The position numbers and the translations under genes are program-made. From DATEEW01 sp035273665 (GTDB lineage: Bacteria; Pseudomonadota; Gammaproteobacteria; Burkholderiales; SG8-39), in the NCBI GenBank assembly GCA_035273665.1, contig DATEOW010000062.1, positions 1 through 23,162 on the forward strand: DNA of 23,162 nt. The letters are read 5' to 3'. The notes beneath the pieces were generated by a model that saw only the letters and a list, made by a program, of their open reading frames with translations, was not told where the DNA came from and made no database searches. Below are positions 1 to 6,477 of this stretch, one piece after another. Numbering within the stretch: the stretch's first letter is position 1; each line of letters opens with the position of its first letter.

Positions 1-596
1 TGTTGGCCGATAACGCGAGGGACGACGTAGAAGCCGCTATTGATATCGCGGTATTCAGTGGATGTGTCGCTGATCACTCGGCCATTATAGGTGCGGGTTA
101 CCGTGGTGTTGGGAACTGGCACCGATGTCCCGGTAGCGATATATGCCGGCATGCCATCAACACCTTGCACCTGCGAGTCGAAAGCATCTTCAGTAACCGA
201 GCGAGAATCGAGTATGCGAGCTCTTACGCCGTTACGACTACCTTGCCCCACTCCGACGTCCACCTCGCCGAGGTCAACGCGCCCTGAGACGCTGGCGCCA
301 CTGCGGTCGACGCTCCCGCTATTCCCTTGGCGCACAGAAATCATCAAGCGGCGCTGGACGGTATCCAACGACTGGGCGACACGACGGATTTGTTCGATAT
401 TGGCGCGACTGGATCTTACGATCAGATTACTTTGCATTCCACTTAGCGCACCGCCCGGCTCAAGTAGAGGTTGCAAGGTAGGAATCAACTGCTCGGCCAT
501 GCGATGGCGCAGTTGGATGACTTCAACTTCATCGGCGGCGACGGACGCGCTCAGACCCGCGAAGATCAGAAACAACAAGAAACATCGATACATCAT
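1..596 (-). CDS. Secretin N-domain (NolW-like) exported protein, truncated by window edge
   Basis: The reverse strand is open from an ATG-ATG pair at 596 to the window edge, giving at least 198 codons; the C-terminus lies outside the window. Residues 1-21 form a signal peptide (hydrophobic LLFLIFAGLSASVAA). The mature part starts DEVEVIQLRHRMAEQLIPTLQPLL, a beta-alpha-beta pattern, followed by SNLIVRSSRANIEQIRRVAQ and SLDTVQRRLMISVRQ. This is the layout of the short N-domain of type II/III secretins (NolW family), where such domains bind periplasmic partners or substrates. The later part is Gly/Ser/Val-rich (SGRVDLGEVDVGVGQGS), then polar. No secretin beta-barrel is visible, so this may be a stand-alone N-domain protein rather than a full secretin. 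It is divergent from the NlpC/P60 lipoprotein at 670. No clear ribosome binding site was seen. Confidence 0.8.
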   Translation of the reverse strand, partial: MMYRCFLLFLIFAGLSASVAADEVEVIQLRHRMAEQLIPTLQPLLEPGGALSGMQSNLIVRSSRANIEQIRRVAQSLDTVQRRLMISVRQGNSGSVDRSGASVSGRVDLGEVDVGVGQGSRNGVRARILDSRSVTEDAFDSQVQGVDGMPAYIATGTSVPVPNTTVTRTYNGRVISDTSTEYRDINSGFYVVPRVIGQ

Positions 597-621
597 GCTG
601 AGGGCCTAGTTCTCATCCAAC

Positions 622-661
622 GGTGAAGCCACTTCACCATTACACGCTTCCTTTTTACACT
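622..661 (+). promoter_or_regulatory. Inverted repeat overlapping a possible promoter between divergent genes
   Basis: A perfect 7-bp inverted repeat, GGTGAAG-CCA-CTTCACC, spans 622-638. Its right arm contains TTCACC (633-638), which lies exactly 17 bp from TACACT (656-661). Together they make a weak -35/-10 pair (4/6 matches each) for the NlpC/P60 gene. The transcript would then start only a few bases before the ATG at 670, with almost no leader. The inverted repeat could be an operator. This is pattern matching only. Confidence 0.3.
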
Positions 662-669
662 ATCCCGCC

Positions 670-1176
670 ATGTGGACCAAATTTCTCCTCCCGACGGTAG
701 TGGCGTTATTCGCTTTGGCGGCCTGTCAGCACGCGCCCACGCCTAAAGCACCGCGAGCTGACCCCGCGCTGAGCACGATAGAAAGGGGACCGAAGGATGT
801 TCACAGCGAACTGAGCATGTACGCGCTAGCCCAATTGGGGGTGCCGTATCTCAACGGCGGCACGTCTCCAGAAGAAGGATTCGACTGTTCCGGGCTGGTG
901 TATTACGTCTATAAGAACGCTACGGGCCTGCAATTGCCTCGCACGACCTACGCATTGTTTAAAGTCGGTCGCGTAATTGAGACCGGCGATTTGCAGCCCG
1001 GCGATCTGGTCTTTTATAACACTCTGTCTCGAGCGTTTTCACACGTGGGAATCTACATGGGCGAGCAGCGCTTTATTCACGCACCCAGTTCGGGAGGTGT
1101 CGTGCGAATCGAGTCGATGCAGTCGGATTATTGGATACAGCGCTACAACGGCGCCCGACGCCTTTTGCCGGTTTGA
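670..1176 (+). CDS. NlpC/P60 family lipoprotein (cell-wall peptidase)
   Basis: A 168-residue lipoprotein endopeptidase expected to cleave peptidoglycan stem peptides in the periplasm. Residues 1-19 are a lipoprotein signal ending in the lipobox LAAC with Cys19. The NlpC/P60 (peptidase C40) domain fills about 45-165. Visible catalytic features are FDCSGLVYYVY (nucleophile Cys73), FSHVGIYMG (His125) and FIHAPSSGG (His137). Family members such as Spr/MepS and NlpC have the same length and layout. The ATG at 670 has no good Shine-Dalgarno sequence (atcccgcc precedes it), consistent with a very short leader. Its 3' end overlaps the end of a possible minus-strand small gene by 34 bp. The family call is secure; the exact cleavage specificity cannot be read from the sequence. 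Confidence 0.93.
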   Translation: MWTKFLLPTVVALFALAACQHAPTPKAPRADPALSTIERGPKDVHSELSMYALAQLGVPYLNGGTSPEEGFDCSGLVYYVYKNATGLQLPRTTYALFKVGRVIETGDLQPGDLVFYNTLSRAFSHVGIYMGEQRFIHAPSSGGVVRIESMQSDYWIQRYNGARRLLPV

Positions 1177-1349
1177 TTGCAGCCAAGACGGCTGCATTGC
1201 ATCTCGCCGCGTCGAGCACGCAAATTTGCGATGAGCTGTTCTAAGGGAGTCGGCTTCGATAACCGTATTAGGCCGGCATCCTCGCCACTTTCTTCTAGAA
1301 ACAACTCCGCTACTTCGGCATCTGCCAGTTGGGACACAGCACGCAGCAT
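1143..1349 (-). CDS. Small hypothetical protein downstream of DUF2325 gene
   Basis: A 68-codon reading frame preceded by GAGGAG eight bases before its ATG, a good ribosome binding site. The product is hydrophilic and probably helical (AVSQLADAEVAELFLEES, then PLEQLIANLRARRGE), with two cysteines and a basic tail (GKRRRAPL). It lies about 90 bp downstream of the DUF2325 gene on the same strand, so it could share that transcript. I do not recognise the family. The last 34 bp run into the end of the convergent NlpC/P60 gene, and a 7-bp hairpin (TGCAGCC/GGCTGCA, 1178-1196) lies inside it. The binding site and protein-like composition favour a real gene, but a chance frame is not excluded. Confidence 0.45.
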   Translation of the reverse strand: MLRAVSQLADAEVAELFLEESGEDAGLIRLSKPTPLEQLIANLRARRGEMQCSRLGCNQTGKRRRAPL

Positions 1350-1438
1350 TTGGCGGCTCCTCGCTATGCGTCGGGATGTGATCTTGCCCGGCGCACGACC
1401 GAAACAACCGCGGAAGAAAGGCCGTTTTCGGCTCTATT

Positions 1439-1747
1439 TCAGTCACATCGCCCGGAGCAGTCGAAGCGGCATTGGGCCAATGCCTGCTTTACGCTGCACG
1501 TCGAGCGGCGACAACAAAGCACCGGCAACCCCTGGGCTCGAGCCGCATCGCGGAAGCTTTTCATGACGTTGTGACCGAGGAAATCGGTGAAAAGGATGAC
1601 CAGCCCGATCCCGTTTGGGAGGCCGTTGACCCGTTTTTGATGGGCCGACTCACGACCGCTGATGTGCTTCGCAATGCCGATACCGGCTTCTTTAAGTACA
1701 TCCGGGATGTTTCCCAACCGGTCCGCGCCGACAACCAATGCTTCCAC
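1439..1747 (-). CDS. DUF2325 family protein
   Basis: About 102 residues matching the DUF2325 pattern: an opening ALVVGADRLGNIPDVL, then ISGRESAHQKRVNGLP, the core LVILFTDFLGHNVMKSFRD, and a C-terminal GLPVLCCRRSTCSVKQAL. The alternating strand/helix pattern suggests a small Rossmann-like fold with conserved Asp, His, Arg and Cys; the biochemical function of the family is not known to me. GTG at 1747 is chosen because GGAG (1756-1753) lies 5 bases upstream; a GTG at 1753 would add two residues but overlaps that site. The gene is divergent from the ferric-iron binding protein and shares its Fur-box-like upstream DNA, so iron control is plausible. Confidence 0.8.
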   Translation of the reverse strand: MEALVVGADRLGNIPDVLKEAGIGIAKHISGRESAHQKRVNGLPNGIGLVILFTDFLGHNVMKSFRDAARAQGLPVLCCRRSTCSVKQALAQCRFDCSGRCD

Positions 1748-1769
1748 AATCACTCCGTCGAAATATTTT

Positions 1770-1788
1770 CTAAATGATATTCATTCTC
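1770..1788. promoter_or_regulatory. Putative Fur box
   Basis: CTAAATGATATTCATTCTC matches 14 of 19 positions of the classic Fur consensus GATAATGATAATCATTATC. The central ATGATATTCATT matches 11 of 12. It lies between the DUF2325 start (1747) and the iron-binding protein start (1874), so one Fur dimer could repress both genes in iron-replete cells. The surrounding 1760-1835 is much more AT-rich than the flanking coding DNA, as expected for a promoter region. Confidence 0.65.
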
Positions 1789-1808
1789 AAGTAAGAGTCA
1801 ATGGAAAT

Positions 1809-1827
1809 AAAAGAGATTCTCATTTAT
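1809..1827. promoter_or_regulatory. Second, weaker Fur-like site
   Basis: AAAAGAGATTCTCATTTAT matches about 10 of 19 consensus positions (8 of 12 in the core). It is closer to the iron-binding protein start than the stronger site. Tandem Fur boxes are common upstream of iron uptake genes, so this may be a second site, but the match alone is weak. Confidence 0.3.
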
Positions 1828-1873
1828 ATTCTAGGGCGAATCCGGTTTTCCTCTTCAAATCCAAAGGACTTTC

Positions 1874-2896
1874 ATGAGAATTACGCATGTCAAAGCGCTT
1901 ATCGCTCTGCTTTTTCTGACGTTTTTTCAAACCGTAAGTGGCAATGAGTTGAACATCTACTCTTCGCGCCACTACCAAACAGACGAACAGCTCTATAGCG
2001 GTTTCACGGCGCTAACCGGCATCAAGATCAACCGTATCGAGGCTGCGGAAGACCCGCTTATCGAGCGTATCCGCACCGAAGGCGCTGCAAGCCCGGCCGA
2101 CGTATTGATCACCGTGGACGCTGGTCGTCTTTGGCGAGCGCAACAGTTGGGGCTTTTCCAGCCCGTGAAGAGCGCGTTATTAGAGACCCGCATTCCGGCC
2201 ACCTTTCGTGAACCGACCGGCCTTTGGTACGGCTTCTCGACCCGAGCACGCGTCATTGCCTACGACAAAGCGCGTGTGAACCCGGCTGATCTGCCGACCT
2301 ATGAATCCCTTGCCGATCCCAAATGGAAGGGCAGGATTTGCGTTCGCTCTTCAAGCCATATTTATAACCTTTCCTTACTCGCGGCGATGATCGAGAAATC
2401 GGGTGAGGCGAAGGCAACGGAATGGGCTCGGGCAGTGAAAGGAAATCTCGCGCGGGAGCCGAAGGGTGGCGATACCGATCAAATCAAAGCCGTGGCAGCC
2501 GGCGAATGTGAAGTCGCTTTGGTCAATCACTACTATTACGCTCGCCTCGCCCGATCGGCAAAACCGGATGAACAGGCGATCGCGCAGAAGGTTGGCGTTG
2601 TGTTTCCCAACCGAAATGCGGGAGGCACCCATGTGAATATATCCGGTGCGGGTGTATTGAAGAACGCGCCGAATCGCGCGAACGCGGTCCGCTTCCTCGA
2701 GTACCTGGCAAGCGACGATGCGCAGCGTTATTTCGCCGATGGCAATAACGAATGGCCCACCGTGCCGACCGTCACGGTTTTCAACCCAGCCCTCACCGCC
2801 TTTGGCCAAATGCAATACGATGCAACCAATATCTCAGCGCTCGGCCGCAACCAGGCGCTCGCACAAAAGATCTATGACAAGGTTGAATGGAAGTAG
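1874..2896 (+). CDS. Ferric-iron ABC transporter periplasmic binding protein
   Basis: A 340-residue FbpA/FutA-type substrate-binding protein that captures Fe(III) in the periplasm and hands it to the membrane permease. Residues 1-23 are a Sec signal peptide without a lipobox. The mature protein opens ELNIYSSRHYQTD (Tyr29, His33, Tyr34), typical of iron-binding family members, and contains the tyrosine cluster NHYYYARLARS (Tyr220-222) that ligates Fe(III) in this family. FPNRNAGGTHVNISGAGVL and a C-terminal EWPTVP segment are also characteristic. Length is normal. AAAGGA (1863-1868) lies 5 bases before the ATG. Upstream Fur-like boxes indicate iron repression, and a terminator follows directly. 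Its permease and ATPase are encoded next door but in other transcription units. Confidence 0.93.
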   Translation: MRITHVKALIALLFLTFFQTVSGNELNIYSSRHYQTDEQLYSGFTALTGIKINRIEAAEDPLIERIRTEGAASPADVLITVDAGRLWRAQQLGLFQPVKSALLETRIPATFREPTGLWYGFSTRARVIAYDKARVNPADLPTYESLADPKWKGRICVRSSSHIYNLSLLAAMIEKSGEAKATEWARAVKGNLAREPKGGDTDQIKAVAAGECEVALVNHYYYARLARSAKPDEQAIAQKVGVVFPNRNAGGTHVNISGAGVLKNAPNRANAVRFLEYLASDDAQRYFADGNNEWPTVPTVTVFNPALTAFGQMQYDATNISALGRNQALAQKIYDKVEWK

Positions 2897-2922
2897 GCGA
2901 ATCGAATTCGCGCTACGTAATG

Positions 2923-2946
2923 AAAGCCCGCCGCCGCGGGCTTTTT
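2923..2946 (+). terminator. Rho-independent terminator after iron-binding protein gene
   Basis: A 9-bp perfect stem, AAAGCCCGC (2923-2931) with GCGGGCTTT (2936-2944), has a 4-base loop and runs into TTTTT. It lies 26 bases after the iron-binding protein stop and abuts the stop of the convergent permease gene. It is a good plus-strand terminator; the U-tract is poor in the opposite direction. Confidence 0.85.
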
Positions 2947-4609
2947 ATTTGCTCAGGTTAAGCAGCCGACGGGAAATGAAAAGCAGTGGCAACAGCCCGA
3001 CGAGGACGATCAAGAGCGCAGGGACAGCCGCCTCCGACAACCGTTCGTCTTTAGCCAGGTTGTAGGCTTCCACGGCAAGCGTGTCGAAGTTGAAAGGCCG
3101 CATGGCGAAAGTTGCCGGCAATTCTTTCATGACATCCACAAAAACGAGAAGACCAGCACTCAATAAACTGCCGTAAAGCATCGGCGCATGCACGCGCTTG
3201 AGCACCGCCGATACATTCAATCCGAGACTGCGTGCGGCATCGTCCATGGATGCGGTGATCTTCGTCAAACCCGCGTCTACGGTTTGCAAGGCAACAGAGA
3301 GATAACGTACAAGATAGGCGTACACGAGGGCGACGATACTTCCCGTCAGGAGTAACCCAATGTTGATCCCCCAGTGCGTGTGGAGCCACTGCGCCAACGC
3401 ATTATCGAGTTTGCCTAGGGGAATTAAGACTCCCACTGCGATGACCGCACCGGGCGCCGCATAACCGAGACTTACGCCTCGATTCGCTAAATTGACCAAT
3501 GGGCTACGTGTCATCCTTCCGGCGTAGGTCAACAATAAGGCAAGGAGGATGGCCGCCACTGCGGTCACGCCGGCTAAGCTGAAGCTGTTGACAGCCAGGG
3601 TGAGCACCCGAGAAGACCAGTGCATTCTTTCTTCCAGCGCCAAGTCGATCAGCAAACCGACGGGCAAAATGAAGCCCAACACCACGGGAGCAGTACACGC
3701 CAGCGTAGCGAGCATCGCTTTCCCGCCGTCCAGCGAATGAGAATGCGCCGGGCGGCGCACACCGGTCAGTTGGTAACGGGCCGCGCCACGATTGCGGCGC
3801 TCCAGAAACAAGACGATTAGAACGAATGCGAGCAGGCAGCTGGCCAGCTGTGCTGCAGCAACCGGATCGCCGTAAGAAAACCACGCACGAAAAATACCCG
3901 TCGTGAAAGTAGGCAAGGCAAAGTACGCAACTGTGCCGAAATCGGCCAAGGTTTCCATTAAAGCGAGTGCACTCCCGGCCACGATAGCCGGGCGGGCCAG
4001 GGGCAATGCAACGCGCCAGAAGCTACCGAATGCGCTGTACCCCGCCAACCGCCCGGCTTCGAGCGCACTGCGCGACTGTTCGAGAAAAGCAACGCGCGCG
4101 AGCAGATAAACGTAGGGGTAGAGCGCAAAGCTAAACATCGCGGCCGCCCCATAGATCGAACGTATTTCGGGGAACCAATACTCCCTGGCTCGCCAACCGG
4201 TCCATTCACGCAGGGCGGTTTGTACGGGTCCGGCGAATTGAAGCGCATCCGTATAAGCGTAGGCCATCACATAGGCAGGCATCGCCAGGGGCAGCAACAA
4301 AGCCCATTGCAGGATCGCATGACCCGGAAAGCGATACGAAGCAATCAGCCAGGCGCTTAAGACGCCCATGGATATCACTCCGCACGCCACGCCCAGCAAT
4401 AGCCAAAGCGTATTGACCAGGTAACTTGCGAGAACCGTCTCAGCGAGTTGCTCCCACACGCTCCCTTGCACAAAAACGCTCGAGACGACGGCAACAAGCG
4501 GAATGATCAATAAGGTAGCGACGATCAAGGCGCCCCAGCCAAGGACGCCAAGCTGTTTCAGATAAAGAATAAGACGACCGAAGGGCGCAGCGGCGGGATT
4601 GAAGGACAT
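2945..4609 (-). CDS. Fe(III) ABC transporter permease, two fused permease domains
   Basis: An inner-membrane permease of about 554 residues in the FbpB/SfuB class: two homologous six-helix halves in one chain that form the channel for iron delivered by the binding protein. Hydrophobic helices occur throughout, for example GALIVATLLIIPLVAVVSSVF near the start and AVPALLIVLVGLLPLLFIS at the end. Each half carries a coupling (EAA-type) loop: LEAGRLAGYSAFGSFWRVALP in the first and MDDAARSLGLNVSAVLKRV in the second. ATG at 4609 (MSFNPAAAPFG) is preferred; the frame extends to 4657, but that would cover the ATPase start at 4656. It is convergent with the binding protein gene and divergent from the ATPase gene, an unusual split of a normal three-gene operon. 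Confidence 0.9.
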   Translation of the reverse strand: MSFNPAAAPFGRLILYLKQLGVLGWGALIVATLLIIPLVAVVSSVFVQGSVWEQLAETVLASYLVNTLWLLLGVACGVISMGVLSAWLIASYRFPGHAILQWALLLPLAMPAYVMAYAYTDALQFAGPVQTALREWTGWRAREYWFPEIRSIYGAAAMFSFALYPYVYLLARVAFLEQSRSALEAGRLAGYSAFGSFWRVALPLARPAIVAGSALALMETLADFGTVAYFALPTFTTGIFRAWFSYGDPVAAAQLASCLLAFVLIVLFLERRNRGAARYQLTGVRRPAHSHSLDGGKAMLATLACTAPVVLGFILPVGLLIDLALEERMHWSSRVLTLAVNSFSLAGVTAVAAILLALLLTYAGRMTRSPLVNLANRGVSLGYAAPGAVIAVGVLIPLGKLDNALAQWLHTHWGINIGLLLTGSIVALVYAYLVRYLSVALQTVDAGLTKITASMDDAARSLGLNVSAVLKRVHAPMLYGSLLSAGLLVFVDVMKELPATFAMRPFNFDTLAVEAYNLAKDERLSEAAVPALLIVLVGLLPLLFISRRLLNLSK

Positions 4610-4639
4610 GCCCGATTCTAGCAACAGGCGGCCGCTCGC

Positions 4640-4645
4640 TATAAT
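4640..4645 (+). promoter_or_regulatory. Consensus -10 box (TATAAT) just before the ATPase start
   Basis: A perfect TATAAT ends 10 bases before the ATG at 4656. Transcription would begin about 7 bases after the box, at roughly 4652, leaving a leader of only about four bases. No convincing -35 hexamer is present at 17 bp, and there is no Shine-Dalgarno sequence before the ATG. This suggests leaderless or near-leaderless expression of the ATPase gene. Confidence 0.4.
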
Positions 4646-4655
4646 GCGCAAGCTC

Positions 4656-5702
4656 ATGGACCTTCTCTGCTTAAATAATGTGCAGCAGCGCTACGCGCAT
4701 CAGGATGTTGTGCGCGGCCTTAATTTCTCCCTGTCTCGGGGCGCAATCGGCTGCCTCCTCGGGCCAAGCGGTTGTGGAAAAACCACTGCACTCCGCTGTA
4801 TCGCAGGCTTTGAATCGATACAGGGCGGTGAAATTTCACTGAATGGACGGGTGGTATCGCGACCGGGCTTCAGTTTGCCGCCCGAAAAGCGACGCATCGG
4901 CATGGTATTTCAAGACTACGCGCTCTTCCCGCATCTCAATGTCTCAGACAACGTCGGCTTCGGCCTGCATCAACTGGGGAGCAAAGCGCGAAGCGCACGG
5001 ATCTTGCAATACTTGGAAGCAGTCGGGCTACGCGAGCATGCGGCCAAACATCCGCACCAACTATCGGGCGGACAACAACAACGTATCGCCTTGGCGCGCG
5101 CTCTAGCGCCCGAGCCCGACCTCTTGTTGCTCGATGAACCATTCTCGAACCTCGATGTGGAAATGCGTGAGCGTCTTAGCCAAGAAGTGCGCGACATCAT
5201 CAAGCATGCGAACACCACCGCGATATTGGTTACGCACGATCAGCATGAAGCCTTCGCCATTGCGGACGAGATCGGTATCATGCATGAAGGCCGAATCCAA
5301 CAATGGGATAGCGCCTACAACCTTTATCATCGTCCGGCGAATCGGTTCATCGCCGACTTCGTCGGCCAAGGGGTGTTTTTACCGGGCCGTGTTTTACCCA
5401 GCATGGAAGTGGAAATTGAATTAGGCACGCTCAAACGAGCTGTCTCAGAATTAGGCATACAAGCCGACGATCGAGTCGACGTCTTGTTACGCCCTGACGA
5501 TATTGTCCACGACGATGCGAGCAGCATGCAGGCGGAAGTGGTGCACAAAGCGTTTCGTGGCGCCGAAATTCTCTACACCCTTAAGCTGAGCAGCGGGCGG
5601 AAGTTATTGACGCTTGTTCCGAGTCATCACAATCACGCGCTGGGCGAAAAAATCGGCATCCGACTCGACGTCGATCACGTCGTCACATTTTCTCCGGCTT
5701 AA
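4656..5702 (+). CDS. Fe(III) ABC transporter ATP-binding protein
   Basis: A 348-residue ATPase that powers the iron importer, FbpC/PotA/CysA-like in architecture. From the chosen ATG (MDLLCLNNV) the motifs are: Walker A GPSGCGKTT (36-44), Q-loop GMVFQDYALFPH, signature LSGGQQQ (from 136), Walker B LLLLDEP (156-162), D-loop SNLD and switch histidine VTHD (His194). After about residue 240 a TOBE-like regulatory domain follows (VLPSMEVEIELG ... DVLLRPDDIVHDD). The frame continues upstream to 4599, but family alignment and the divergent permease start favour 4656. Its stop (TAA 5700-5702) interlocks with the stop of the convergent tonB-like gene, with no terminator between them. Confidence 0.92.
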   Translation: MDLLCLNNVQQRYAHQDVVRGLNFSLSRGAIGCLLGPSGCGKTTALRCIAGFESIQGGEISLNGRVVSRPGFSLPPEKRRIGMVFQDYALFPHLNVSDNVGFGLHQLGSKARSARILQYLEAVGLREHAAKHPHQLSGGQQQRIALARALAPEPDLLLLDEPFSNLDVEMRERLSQEVRDIIKHANTTAILVTHDQHEAFAIADEIGIMHEGRIQQWDSAYNLYHRPANRFIADFVGQGVFLPGRVLPSMEVEIELGTLKRAVSELGIQADDRVDVLLRPDDIVHDDASSMQAEVVHKAFRGAEILYTLKLSSGRKLLTLVPSHHNHALGEKIGIRLDVDHVVTFSPA

Positions 5703-6445
5703 GGTAAGGGACAGGAAGGCGGCGGCTCGTTCGACGCTTGCTCATCGAACTGGTATTCGATCTCCTGCTCGAGGGAGAAACGGTGTCCGATTAGATCTTG
5801 AGGCACGGGCATGTCCGCCTGCGCCTTGCGCACGGTTTCCACAGCATTCTCGTCGAGAATAGAGTGGCCGCTACTGCGAACAATCTGCACGTTTTCCAAT
5901 CGACCACTCTCGGCAAACTCTGCGCGCATTCGCACCTTTCCTGTCCATTCACGCTTTTGCGCGTAGGGCGGATAAGAGCGATGACGCTTTAAAGCGCAAA
6001 TCAGCGCCATGCGATAGCGTCCGACGAGCGCAACGTTCAACGCTTGCTGGACAGGGGCAGAGGGCGCTACCGCCGATATAGGTTCCGCTGCAACCGGGAT
6101 CTCGTTCGGCGGATCCACTGTGTTAGCAGGTGGTGTTTGAGACGGCAACTCGGGTATGCGGTCAGGCGTTGCCGGGCTTGGAGGTGACTCAGCTGATCGG
6201 TTAACGCTCCGCCGCGCATATGGCTTTGGCGCGGCGGAGTGCGGCCGATTCTCTTGCGACTTGTCTATAGCCTTCGACTCGGCCGCTACGGAGGGCACGA
6301 TCGCCGTCGTCTGTAGTTCGGCCGTCAGCGGTCGCGAGACCGGGATATCCGGAACGTGTAAATCAAAATGCTGCAACCACGCGAACAACAGGATATGAAC
6401 CAGGAGCGATAAAACAACAGCGCAGAAAACGGGCCCGCGGTTCAT
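5699..6445 (-). CDS. tonB: TonB-family energy transducer
   Basis: A 248-residue TonB-like protein. TonB uses the proton-motive force, via ExbB/ExbD, to drive outer-membrane receptors for siderophores, haem or vitamin B12. An N-terminal membrane anchor (VFCAVVLSLLVHILLFAWLQ, about 6-25) has the His typical of TonB anchors. A Pro/Ala/Ser-rich periplasmic linker (about 40-130) follows, then a C-terminal TonB domain (about 150-235) with YPPYAQKREWTGKVRMRAEF, VQIVRSSGHSILDENAVE and a final strand FSLEQEIEYQF. TAAGGAG places the start at 6445 rather than at the upstream ATG at 6472, which has no binding site. It is the last gene of a minus-strand operon, 32 bp after nadE. ExbB/ExbD are not in the window, so a specialised paralogue is possible. 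Confidence 0.88.
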   Translation of the reverse strand: MNRGPVFCAVVLSLLVHILLFAWLQHFDLHVPDIPVSRPLTAELQTTAIVPSVAAESKAIDKSQENRPHSAAPKPYARRSVNRSAESPPSPATPDRIPELPSQTPPANTVDPPNEIPVAAEPISAVAPSAPVQQALNVALVGRYRMALICALKRHRSYPPYAQKREWTGKVRMRAEFAESGRLENVQIVRSSGHSILDENAVETVRKAQADMPVPQDLIGHRFSLEQEIEYQFDEQASNEPPPSCPLP

Positions 6446-6477
6446 CCGCTCCTTAGCGAACCCTGCCACCATCGCGG

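Noticed and set aside
1178..1196. Hairpin TGCAGCC/GGCTGCA as a terminator for the NlpC/P60 gene
   Set aside because: No T-tract follows on either strand, and it lies inside the possible minus-strand small gene.
1472..1777. 101-codon plus-strand reading frame
   Set aside because: Opposite strand to the recognisable DUF2325 gene; its sequence mirrors DUF2325 codons and has no family resemblance.
6446..6472. Upstream ATG for the tonB-like gene
   Set aside because: No binding site before 6472, whereas TAAGGAG precedes the ATG at 6445, which places the membrane anchor at the usual position.
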